A stretch of DNA of 5,273 nucleotides from Deltaproteobacteria bacterium (lineage in GTDB: Bacteria > Desulfobacterota > DSM-4660 > Desulfatiglandales > B25-G16), in the NCBI GenBank assembly GCA_003646935.1, contig QMLW01000184.1, positions 1-5,273 of the forward strand. Reading direction: 5' to 3'. Each line of letters opens with the position of its first letter. Positions within the stretch are counted from its first letter, which is position 1. Shown in pieces: positions 1-5,196 of the stretch. The position numbers were made by a program, and so were the translations under genes. Below the pieces are notes generated by a model. The model was given only the letters and a program-made list of their open reading frames with translations, did not search any database and was not told the origin of the DNA.

Positions 1-615
1 CTCGGTAAGCTCATCGCTGAAGGGAAGCTCATGGAGGGATGTATGGGCGGATGGGATGGTCAGCAGCACGTTTGCGGTGAAGAGCATCTCTCGAGCCGGG
101 TTTGTTATGGGGGAGGGATTCAGTTGTGTGACGGTGACCATGCGTTTTTTTCGTAAAGCAGCCACTCTTTGCCGTTCGTGGTCCAGGATTCCTTGTGCCT
201 CCGGAAAGAATACGGACCACATCTTTTCCGCCGTCTCCCCCACATCGTTCAGGTTCTCCTTATGGGACATCCACTCGGTGAGATTCCTTAGATGGAGGGC
301 AAATTGAGGGTTGTGCTCGCATACATCGTCAATTTCCCGACTGATGTGTCCTATGCCTCGCAGGTAAAAGGCTGCTACCTCGTCCCATCCCCTGGAGGCG
401 GCCATTTGAGCCAGATAGCGATGTGCCCGTTCCGATGCCGGATGCATGGTGCCTGCAAGTGCTATGAGGAAGGCGGCATTCAATGAGCGGGCAATGTCAC
501 CATTGTCCTTTCGCCCCCCATCGAAGCGCGGTGCAAGATCTATGGGGAGAGGCGATTGCGGTTTTTCTCTAGATGAGATCATCGCGGAGATGATGGCTTC
601 TAATGGTGCCGACAT
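1..615 (-). CDS. Hypothetical protein, C-terminus cut off by the window edge
   Basis: An uninterrupted minus-strand frame of 205 codons starts at ATG 615 and reaches base 1 without a stop, so only the N-terminal part is present. A GGAGG ribosome-binding site lies about 9 nt before the ATG, which supports both frame and start. The visible protein is soluble-looking, with no signal peptide or membrane segment. Residues 1-35 are proline-rich and probably flexible. Residues 38-155 look almost wholly helical (for example residues 41-57, 61-75 and 76-99). Residues 160-188 change to an alternating hydrophobic strand pattern with the segment LNPSPITNPAREMLF (165-179), which looks like the beginning of a conserved domain that continues outside the window. 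I do not recognise the family. The neighbouring glycosyltransferase gives only weak context, because 187 bp separates the two genes and a possible -10 box lies in the gap. Confidence 0.8.
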   Translation of the reverse strand, partial: MSAPLEAIISAMISSREKPQSPLPIDLAPRFDGGRKDNGDIARSLNAAFLIALAGTMHPASERAHRYLAQMAASRGWDEVAAFYLRGIGHISREIDDVCEHNPQFALHLRNLTEWMSHKENLNDVGETAEKMWSVFFPEAQGILDHERQRVAALRKKRMVTVTQLNPSPITNPAREMLFTANVLLTIPSAHTSLHELPFSDELTE

Positions 616-660
616 AATCTTGGGCCTCCACTAGGTTTGAGGAAATATACCTCTACTGCT

Positions 661-666
661 ATTATA
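661..666 (-). promoter_or_regulatory. Candidate -10 box for the gene starting at 615
   Basis: Read on the minus strand this is a perfect TATAAT, 45 nt before the ATG at 615. No convincing -35 hexamer lies 16-18 nt upstream and there is no extended-10 TG, so the call rests on one hexamer and on position. It could equally be chance in an A/T-rich spot. Confidence 0.3.
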
Positions 667-802
667 CCCTATCCGGTAATGTATGCATTGCCCACATTGC
701 AGGGTAGTCACGCCCAGGGGATCATATTCGTTTAACCCTGGAAGAGGAGGCGGCAGGGATGGGGAGCGGCAGTTCCATCTCTTTTTTTGGCGGCGCAAAG
801 GA

Positions 803-1984
803 CTATGGCGAGGCATACTTCTCGTAGATGCGGAGCGTGTCATCGATCATATGCCCTGAGGAGAAGTTGTCCATCACCTTTTGCCTCGCCCTCTGTCCCA
901 TTTCCGCTCGTTGCCCTTCACCCATCTCGAAGATGCTCAGAAAGAGCTCAGCCAGCTGCTGGTCGTTATCGGGTTCAATGAGATATCCATTGACGCCGTT
1001 GTCCACGATTTCGGGGAGCGCACCACTGTTCGCACCTATCACGATTTTCTCCATAGCCATGGCCTCGATAAATACCAACCCGAAGACCTCATCCAGCGAG
1101 GGAAGGCACATGATGTCACAGGCTGCATAGGTATCCCGCATGAAGGAGTAGCTGTGGGTGGTGTCGAGGAGGACTATGTTTTCGTAGAGCTTCCCTTCCT
1201 TCATCAGGTCGTCGTATGCACTCAGATGACGTTTCTGAAGTGCCTTGTCGCCATATGCGGAGGCCATGAGCATGATCTTGAATGTATTTGTCCTTTCCTT
1301 GACCCTGGCTGCTGCCTTGAGCAGTGTTGAGAGTCTCTTTCTCGTGGTTGGCTTCCCATCTGGATTGACTATCCTCGAGGGCCAGAGCAGGATGCAGTCG
1401 TCGGGGGAGGCCTGGATTTGGCGCCTTGCTTGTTCGCGGTTGCCCTTTTCCTTTTGGAAGTAGTCGACCCGTACGCCGTTATAGATTACATCCGTGTTCT
1501 TGAAGGGGAGGTAAAGACCGAGTGTTTCCTTCCTGTGCCACTCGCTCACGAACAGAACATCATCCCAGGAAAGCGACAGCAAGAGCTTGCCCATCTGGGT
1601 GTCGTTCATACAGTGGGAGTGCATGAGCATGGGAATATGGTGCCTGACGCCTTCCTCAAATACCAGAACAGTCCTAAGAGGGGTGAGGGGGGCGAACATG
1701 TTGTGGAGGTGCATGACATCGAAGCTGTGCTCCTTGAAAAATGCGTGCAGGGCGTCTCTAAACTCGAAGAGGGTGCGGATCTGTACCTTTGCCGGATCAA
1801 AGGAGGCCAGCCTCACAACCCGGGGATCTTTGTCCTGCTGGACTTCGTCTTTCTCGGACAGGGACGCGGCGAGGACAGTAACCTCATGGCCCCTAAGGGC
1901 GAGCTGTTCCCCCCACACCTGCAGCAAGGTCTCCACACCTCCAACCTGTGGCGGATAATACCAATGTACAAGTAAGATCTTCAC
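803..1984 (-). CDS. GT4-family glycosyltransferase (GT-B fold)
   Basis: The 393-residue protein is of normal length for a retaining GT4 (glycosyltransferase group 1) enzyme, which moves a sugar from a nucleotide-sugar donor to a glycan, lipid or small acceptor in the cytoplasm. The N-terminal Rossmann half opens with MKILLVHWYYPPQVGGVET (1-19), containing the GGVE loop typical of the acceptor domain. An IYNGV segment (167-171) marks the linker to the donor domain. Arg204 and the Lys216 region sit where the donor phosphate-binding Arg/Lys pair is expected. The EX7E motif is intact at Glu299-Glu307, followed by GALPEIVDNGVNGYLIEP (321-338), a standard donor-site signature. The start is GTG, chosen because the family N-terminus begins exactly there and an in-frame TAA lies about 30 nt upstream. 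It has no clear Shine-Dalgarno. Donor and acceptor cannot be told from sequence; the surroundings do not form a recognisable polysaccharide cluster. Confidence 0.92.
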   Translation of the reverse strand: MKILLVHWYYPPQVGGVETLLQVWGEQLALRGHEVTVLAASLSEKDEVQQDKDPRVVRLASFDPAKVQIRTLFEFRDALHAFFKEHSFDVMHLHNMFAPLTPLRTVLVFEEGVRHHIPMLMHSHCMNDTQMGKLLLSLSWDDVLFVSEWHRKETLGLYLPFKNTDVIYNGVRVDYFQKEKGNREQARRQIQASPDDCILLWPSRIVNPDGKPTTRKRLSTLLKAAARVKERTNTFKIMLMASAYGDKALQKRHLSAYDDLMKEGKLYENIVLLDTTHSYSFMRDTYAACDIMCLPSLDEVFGLVFIEAMAMEKIVIGANSGALPEIVDNGVNGYLIEPDNDQQLAELFLSIFEMGEGQRAEMGQRARQKVMDNFSSGHMIDDTLRIYEKYASP

Positions 1985-2004
1985 GCTATTTCGATGATAA
2001 CGAT

Positions 2005-2021
2005 GGGAGGTTTACCCTCCC
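2005..2021 (-). promoter_or_regulatory. Small GC hairpin in the glycosyltransferase leader
   Basis: Arms GGGAGG (2005-2010) and CCTCCC (2016-2021) pair perfectly around a 5-nt loop, about 20 nt before the GTG start. No U-run follows on either strand, so it is not an intrinsic terminator. In the minus-strand RNA the only Shine-Dalgarno-like GGAGG in this leader lies inside the stem and too far (about 35 nt) from the start codon to serve it directly. Function is unknown. Confidence 0.35.
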
Positions 2022-2062
2022 TGCCTCTATGGTTTATGCGATGGGCTTACGGTTCAAGGCGA

Positions 2063-2125
2063 AAGGCACAAGGGAAAGACTTTACGGATATCGATCTTGC
2101 CCTATTCCTTGCACCCTGTGCCCTT
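2063..2125. repeat. Imperfect inverted repeat, possible dispersed intergenic element
   Basis: AAGGCACAAGGG (2063-2074) can pair with CCCTGTGCCCTT (2114-2125), giving 11 base pairs with two single-base bulges around a loop of 39 nt. The surroundings are built from repeated AAGG, GCAC and AAGGG words with low-complexity character, unlike the neighbouring genes. No open frame of interest and no transposase are associated. It fills much of the 216-bp gap between the dapA-type gene and the glycosyltransferase. Copies elsewhere would be needed to call it a real repeat family. Confidence 0.3.
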
Positions 2126-2135
2126 GGCCTTTTTG

Positions 2136-2171
2136 AATATCATCCTAAATCAATAACAAAAATCTGATATT
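2136..2171. repeat. A/T-rich inverted repeat downstream of dapA
   Basis: AATATCA (2136-2142) and TGATATT (2165-2171) form a perfect 7-bp inverted repeat around a 22-nt loop, ending 30 nt after the dapA stop. It could be a weak 3'-end stabilising structure for the dapA mRNA. It lacks the GC-rich stem and terminal U-run of an intrinsic terminator, and no better terminator was found after dapA. Confidence 0.25.
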
Positions 2172-2200
2172 ACATTCAAGATCACCTCTTATGAAGGCAC

Positions 2201-3235
2201 CTAGTATTTCTCGTATGTGAGCCCCGAGATGATCGACTCGTCGTAGAGCCTGGCCTCTATATCCACGCCGAAGAAGTCAGCGATCGGTTCAAGGATTTCA
2301 GGGTTGTTCTTCCATACCATACGACCGGCCTCTAACACGACCTGGATTCCCTTCTTGGTCATTTTGCCAAGGGGCTGGCGGCATGATCCGCCGGGCATGC
2401 CGAGGATTTCCATCAGGGTCTTTGCGGGGAGTGGATTCCTTCCGCGGCACAGCACTGGTCCAAAGGGGGTATCCTCCTGGGTCTTTACCGTTACAATCCC
2501 AAACAGCGGCTGCAGGGCAGCCAAGAGTTTCTCGCCTTCAGGCCGATTCCCCTCATTGAGCGTCATGGTCATCTCATGCACTGCCTTGGGAGCTATATTG
2601 GATGCCACCGAAATAACGCCGCTTGCCCTGATGGCCGGATCAGTCATCATGGTAAAGGTCTTATCATCATCGCCAGAGAGGATCGAAAAGTCCTCGCCGC
2701 AGCACTCACGCGTATGTCTCATGTTTTCAATATCGCCGGTAGCCTCTTTCACGGTGCTCACATTGGGGTATTGCTGGTGAAGTATGGCGAGGTCCTCGGG
2801 GAGAAGCTGTGCGCCGGTGCGTCCCGGAATTACATAGGGGATAATATGGATCTGCGGAAATAGCTTTGCTACAGGAGCAACATATTCCTTTCGGATCTCG
2901 AGCGAGCTCGGCCCGTTATAGTATGGATCGACAAGCAGGGCTGCATCGACCCCGGCGTTTACCGCATGCTCGGTGCTCTCAATAGTTTCCCGTGTACTGT
3001 TGCTCCCTGTTCCCGCGATGCTCTGGCACTTACCCTTGCACCGTTTGGCCACTGCATCGATCACCTTGTTGTGTTCTTCCCATGTCAACGTAGGGCTCTC
3101 GCCCGTGGTACCCACGGCGAGGATCCCGCTCACACCGCCGGCAATCTGGAAGTCCACGAGTTTATCGAGTCCTTCAAAATCTACCTCGTTAGGCATGAAT
3201 GGTGTCACGAGTGCCGTATAACATCCACTTAACAT
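2201..3235 (-). CDS. dapA: 4-hydroxy-tetrahydrodipicolinate synthase (DapA family)
   Basis: This cytoplasmic TIM-barrel aldolase is expected to condense pyruvate with aspartate semialdehyde, the first committed step to meso-diaminopimelate and lysine. In the 344-residue product the family residues are all visible: VGTTGES (41-47) with the Thr pair, PYYN (104-107), Tyr134 and Arg139 in YVIPGRTG (the Tyr133/Arg138 equivalents of E. coli), and the Schiff-base Lys163 in VKEATG. NPLPAK (267-272) matches the late NPIPVK motif. It is longer than the usual roughly 292 residues: about 15 extra residues lie at 249-265, and an extra C-terminal tail covers about 310-344. The start is ATG 3235 with AGGAGGT 6-7 nt upstream. 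The frame is open to 3376, but that stretch is the terminator and riboswitch RNA, not protein. The lysine riboswitch directly upstream strongly favours the biosynthetic role over other members of the DapA/NanA aldolase superfamily. Confidence 0.93.
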   Translation of the reverse strand: MLSGCYTALVTPFMPNEVDFEGLDKLVDFQIAGGVSGILAVGTTGESPTLTWEEHNKVIDAVAKRCKGKCQSIAGTGSNSTRETIESTEHAVNAGVDAALLVDPYYNGPSSLEIRKEYVAPVAKLFPQIHIIPYVIPGRTGAQLLPEDLAILHQQYPNVSTVKEATGDIENMRHTRECCGEDFSILSGDDDKTFTMMTDPAIRASGVISVASNIAPKAVHEMTMTLNEGNRPEGEKLLAALQPLFGIVTVKTQEDTPFGPVLCRGRNPLPAKTLMEILGMPGGSCRQPLGKMTKKGIQVVLEAGRMVWKNNPEILEPIADFFGVDIEARLYDESIISGLTYEKY

Positions 3236-3267
3236 TGTCGCACCTCCTTTTGTTCCCGGTATATATG

Positions 3268-3296
3268 AAAAAAACAGCTGGAGCCTGCTCCAGCTG
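3268..3296 (-). terminator. Intrinsic terminator of the lysine-riboswitch attenuator
   Basis: A perfect 9-bp stem, CAGCTGGAG (3288-3296) with CTCCAGCTG (3275-3283), closes a 4-nt loop and is followed at once by seven U (A-run 3268-3274 on the plus strand). It ends about 30 nt before the dapA start and no gene ends just upstream of it, so it must act within the dapA leader. The stem begins only 8 nt after the last base of riboswitch helix P1, as expected for a transcription-attenuating expression platform. Confidence 0.93.
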
Positions 3297-3314
3297 CATA
3301 TCAACCAAGAGAGC
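3287..3314 (-). promoter_or_regulatory. Predicted antiterminator helix
   Basis: In the minus-strand RNA, GCUCU-c-UUG (from 3314 down to 3306) can pair with CAG-cu-GGAGC (from 3296 down to 3287), giving eight pairs with a small internal loop around a 9-nt apical loop. The 5' half uses the P1 3' strand of the aptamer (3305-3311) and the 3' half uses the terminator's 5' arm (3288-3296). It therefore excludes both lysine-bound P1 and the terminator. This pairing was found by eye and no folding energies were computed. Confidence 0.5.
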
Positions 3315-3486
3315 GCTCCACGGTACAGACCGTGACAGTCCTGAGGATCTTCTCCGCAGTCCCAGCCCACGATCACAACAGGTCAAAAGCGGGCTTCGGC
3401 GATACTCCCTTTCGCCGTGAGATATGAATACGGGCCCTGTTTCCCTTTCCCTCGGCTACTCATGGGTATCGCTCCTCAACTCCTGA
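3305..3486 (-). ncRNA. Lysine riboswitch (L box) aptamer upstream of dapA
   Basis: The leader RNA matches the lysine riboswitch in order, spacing and size (about 182 nt). P1 pairs UCAGGAG (3480-3486) with CUCUUGG (3305-3311). P2 is a perfect 7-bp GCGAUAC/GUAUCGC helix (3466-3472 with 3399-3405), continued by GCCG/CGGC around a purine-rich internal loop containing GAAAGGGAG, as in the B. subtilis lysC leader. The conserved GCCGAAG follows P2 (3394-3400). The next arm pairs AGCCC with GGGCU (3391-3395 and 3364-3368). A helix CUGCGGA/UCCUCAG (3353-3359 with 3341-3347, one mismatch) matches the following arm and leads into the conserved CUGUCA-like joint. The last arm is a 6-bp hairpin, CACGGU/ACCGUG (3319-3334), followed by the conserved GUGGAG before P1 closes. 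It senses free L-lysine; with the terminator at 3268-3296 it should switch dapA off when lysine is plentiful. Confidence 0.92.
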
Positions 3487-3494
3487 ATAAAGGT

Positions 3495-3523
3495 AAAGTA
3501 AAAGACGGAAAACCGGGTGTCAA
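3495..3523 (-). promoter_or_regulatory. Sigma-70-type promoter of the riboswitch-dapA transcript
   Basis: On the minus strand a perfect -35 TTGACA (3518-3523) is followed after exactly 17 nt by TACTTT (3495-3500), a modest -10 that keeps the TA...T positions. Initiation about 7 nt further (near 3488) would begin the transcript right at the 5' strand of riboswitch helix P1, which is independent support. The -35 lies only 2 nt past the U-run of the upstream gene's terminator. Confidence 0.72.
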
Positions 3524-3525
3524 GC

Positions 3526-3584
3526 AAAAAAGCCCGGCATCTCATCATTATGAAAGGGCGATCAAAGGAGATGAAGGGGGCTTT
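3526..3584 (-). terminator. Intrinsic terminator after the host-attachment gene
   Basis: In the minus-strand RNA, AAAGCCC (3578-3584) pairs with GGGCUUU (3529-3535) and CAUCUC (3568-3573) pairs with GAGAUG (3538-3543). The result is a long two-part stem with an asymmetric CCUU/CC internal loop and a 24-nt apical loop, ending in a run of six U (3526-3531). It lies 85 nt after the stop at 3669. The plus strand carries the matching A-run on the other side and no U-run after the stem, so the terminator is one-directional. Confidence 0.72.
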
Positions 3585-3668
3585 CTCCTATCTCGCACGC
3601 CATCTTCACGCGACAATAGGGTAGGGTCTTAGCTCACCCGGCTGCGAACTGGCAGAGGTAAAAGGTGT

Positions 3669-4166
3669 TCAAGCTCCAGGTTTCCTGCACTTGGGCAGTA
3701 TGTTTTCCTTGGCGAGACTGGCGTGGATTCGCCTGGCTGAGAATTTGGTCATATCCTTGGCCACTTTCATCACTTCTATGCCACGTTTACTGAGCGCGTG
3801 CAATTCCTGACGAAGTATTCCAAGCATGGGTGCTGGGGCCACCAATACCACGCAGCGTGCATTGTTGGCCTTGACGAGGGAGCTGGTCTCTGTCAGGATT
3901 TTCCGAGAAAAGCGTCGATCAAGCTCGTCTTTGTGCTGTGATCGGTGGTCATCATACCCGTGAGCAGGGCCTCCACGAGCTGCTCGACCCCGACCTGTCT
4001 TTGGGTCTGCATAAAGGTCTTTTCCAGACGATTCCTTTTGTGGATTGAAGAGATCTCCGCAATGCACCAAATTCGGCCCTGATTCCAGTTCAGGAAAATC
4101 TACCGGCTCCAGGGTGTAAAAGCGCGCCTTTGCTCCACCGGTAACTACAACACAATAATCGCTCAT
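3669..4166 (-). CDS. Host-attachment-family protein (PF10116-like)
   Basis: The 165-residue soluble protein resembles the family annotated as protein required for attachment to host cells. Evidence: an N-terminal strand YCVVVTGGAKARFYTLE (4-20); a short basic-acidic middle with the DPKTGRGRA segment (54-62) and a His/Asp-rich stretch HGYDDHRSQHKDE (69-81); a helix of the FSRKILTETSSLV type (86-98); then strand RCVVLVAPAPMLGILRQEL (104-122); and a late VAKDMTKF (135-142). These match the family's usual order of signatures. The family has been related to bacterial homologues of the eRF1/Pelota release-factor fold, so attachment may not be its direct role; molecular function is unsettled. The start at 4166 is chosen over upstream ATGs because GAGGGA sits 5-6 nt before it and the family N-terminus begins there. 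Its own terminator follows at 3526-3584, so it appears monocistronic. No promoter was convincing. Confidence 0.8.
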   Translation of the reverse strand: MSDYCVVVTGGAKARFYTLEPVDFPELESGPNLVHCGDLFNPQKESSGKDLYADPKTGRGRAARGGPAHGYDDHRSQHKDELDRRFSRKILTETSSLVKANNARCVVLVAPAPMLGILRQELHALSKRGIEVMKVAKDMTKFSARRIHASLAKENILPKCRKPGA

Positions 4167-4230
4167 GGTATCCCTCATGAGTTTGTAAAGCAAAGAGATA
4201 GGCCTTTGATCCTCTCAACGCGAGATCACG

Positions 4231-4255
4231 AAAACGCGGAGAGAGGCACTCCGCG
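4231..4255 (-). terminator. Probable intrinsic terminator after the exported small protein
   Basis: CGCGGAG (4249-4255 read on the minus strand) and CTCCGCG (4235-4241) form a perfect 7-bp GC-rich stem with a 7-nt loop, followed by G and only four U (4231-4234). It starts 30 nt after the stop at 4286. The short U-run makes it weaker than the two other terminators in the window. Confidence 0.6.
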
Positions 4256-4285
4256 GCCACTTTTCAGGGAAATGGTTTGGCCTTC

Positions 4286-4609
4286 TTATTTGATTTTTTC
4301 TCCGGTTTCCGGACTAAGATCCAAGGTGCTGGTTGAGAAAATGGGATTCATGTGGAGCGGTATGTCTGGGTATTTGCCATGACTACTTCCACGGTGACAG
4401 CCGGGCCAGCACCTTACCCTGTAGTAACGAACGGGTTTTTCAGGCAGCTCCCCACATCCGGGATACCACACGCCGGGAGCGATGGGATACAGGTGAGAGG
4501 TTTCTGTGGTTGCCGTAGACGTAGCCGAGGATGTATCACTTGTTTGCGCCAGAGTGCTCAAACCCGCAACTATGGCTATTAAGGTGATAACGAGAAGGAT
4601 ATACTTCAT
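4286..4609 (-). CDS. Small exported protein with three cysteines, function unknown
   Basis: The 107-residue product begins with a clear signal peptide: Lys2, a hydrophobic core of about residues 4-20, and a likely cut after Ala21 or close by (the LSTLA-QTS region). There is no lipobox cysteine, so a soluble periplasmic or secreted protein is expected. Next comes a Ser/Thr-rich linker (23-38). The compact part (39-91) is rich in Pro, Tyr, Trp, Gly and His, with VWYPGCGELP (47-56) and RCWPGCH (66-72). Cys52, Cys67 and Cys71 are present, the last two as CxxxC next to His72. The start at 4609 has AGGAGGG about 7 nt upstream; an earlier in-frame ATG at 4627 would put four residues and the Shine-Dalgarno inside the gene and is less likely. 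I do not recognise the family. The Cys/His set could bind a metal or form a disulfide, but this is speculation. Confidence 0.75.
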   Translation of the reverse strand: MKYILLVITLIAIVAGLSTLAQTSDTSSATSTATTETSHLYPIAPGVWYPGCGELPEKPVRYYRVRCWPGCHRGSSHGKYPDIPLHMNPIFSTSTLDLSPETGEKIK

Positions 4610-4642
4610 AATGTACCCTCCTTTCATATGATATTCAAATGC

Positions 4643-4671
4643 GTTAAAGAAAGTACCGTAAAGCCGGTCAA
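4643..4671 (-). promoter_or_regulatory. Candidate promoter of the exported small protein
   Basis: On the minus strand TTGACC (4666-4671, five of six consensus bases) is followed after 17 nt by TTTAAC (4643-4648, four of six). Initiation near 4636 would leave a leader of about 27 nt before ATG 4609. The -35 lies within 10 bp of the PilZ stop. With no terminator between the two genes, read-through from the PilZ gene is also possible. Confidence 0.45.
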
Positions 4672-4675
4672 AGGC

Positions 4676-5098
4676 CTAAATCATTTCCATAATGGCCTTA
4701 ATCATTTCCTCTTGTTCATGGTCGGTAGTCTTGAACTTTACGCCGATTCCCTGTGGGCTGGCCCTGACGATCTGTCCTGAAATCTTTATGTACTTTTGGT
4801 GATTGGGCAGCGGGAAACTAAGGGAAAGCTCCTGCCCCTCGGTAAAGGGCGTTTGTGTTTCAATGAAGACCCCTCCGGCGCTGATATTCTGTATGTAATC
4901 CTTGAACATCCGATCCTCAGTCGAGTAATCAACGACCATAAAAAAGGGCTTCCGCTCATGCTTCCTTTTTCCCCTGCTGATCTTCTCCTCCAATTCCCGA
5001 AGGAGATTTCTCTTTTCATCCTCTGATAGAGTTTTGATGAGATCGAAGAGACGGGCGGTGAGGTCTGATTGATTAGATTGATTCATGAAAGTGGCCAT
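4676..5098 (-). CDS. Single-domain PilZ protein, predicted c-di-GMP binder
   Basis: The 140-residue cytoplasmic protein has an N-terminal helical segment (about 12-42, charged and possibly coiled coil) and then a PilZ domain (about 43-125). Both c-di-GMP-binding motifs are intact: RxxxR as RKHER (45-49) and D/NxSxxG as NISAGG (71-76). The domain ends with the usual strand GIGVKF (117-122). A short C-terminal helix (127-140) follows. Such proteins are c-di-GMP receptors that act through a partner, often in motility, surface polysaccharide or attachment control; the target here is unknown. The frame is open upstream to 5224, but the start at 5098 is preferred because AGGA lies about 7 nt before it, while the extra 42 residues look unlike the family and cover the hairpin-bearing leader. 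The ATG at 5086 has no ribosome-binding site. Confidence 0.88.
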   Translation of the reverse strand: MATFMNQSNQSDLTARLFDLIKTLSEDEKRNLLRELEEKISRGKRKHERKPFFMVVDYSTEDRMFKDYIQNISAGGVFIETQTPFTEGQELSLSFPLPNHQKYIKISGQIVRASPQGIGVKFKTTDHEQEEMIKAIMEMI

Positions 5099-5127
5099 AG
5101 GTGAAATCCTTGAAGGCAACTCATAGC

Positions 5128-5147
5128 TCTCACTGGATATCGTGAGA
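5128..5147 (-). promoter_or_regulatory. Inverted repeat in the PilZ gene leader
   Basis: TCTCAC (5128-5133) and GTGAGA (5142-5147) pair perfectly around an 8-nt loop, about 22 nt upstream of the Shine-Dalgarno. It may be an mRNA hairpin or an operator for a dimeric regulator. A possible -10, TAGAAT (5163-5168 on the minus strand), lies just upstream but has no good -35. Confidence 0.35.
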
Positions 5148-5196
5148 ATGAACGTCTCGGAAATTCTACAACTTATTGAAATTAAAAAGGTTTTTT

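Noticed and set aside
714..741. CCAGGG/CCCTGG inverted repeat as terminator of the glycosyltransferase
   Set aside because: Only 6 bp with a 16-nt loop and no U-run afterwards on the minus strand.
631..843. Minus-strand 70-codon open frame between the glycosyltransferase and the left-hand gene
   Set aside because: It overlaps the glycosyltransferase end in another frame, has low-complexity basic/proline composition and no ribosome-binding site that I could see.
1418..1975. Plus-strand open frame of 185 codons
   Set aside because: It lies antiparallel inside the glycosyltransferase, whose motifs are unambiguous; other plus-strand frames at 881-1330 and 1587-1958 are shadows of the same gene.
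3236..3376. 47-codon N-terminal extension of the DapA frame (ATG at 3376)
   Set aside because: It would encode the riboswitch and terminator RNA. The family N-terminus begins at the ATG at 3235, directly after a strong AGGAGGT.
3189..3386. Minus-strand 65-codon open frame
   Set aside because: It overlaps the riboswitch 3' half, the terminator and the dapA start in another frame, and has no domain-like features.
3585..3668. Possible structured RNA after the host-attachment gene stop
   Set aside because: Only 4-bp hairpins (CTGC/GCAG and GGGT/ACCC) can be drawn, and no known RNA motif fits; most likely an ordinary 3' untranslated region.
4286..4609. Lipoprotein reading of the exported small protein
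   Set aside because: There is no cysteine at the end of the hydrophobic segment; the first cysteine is residue 52.
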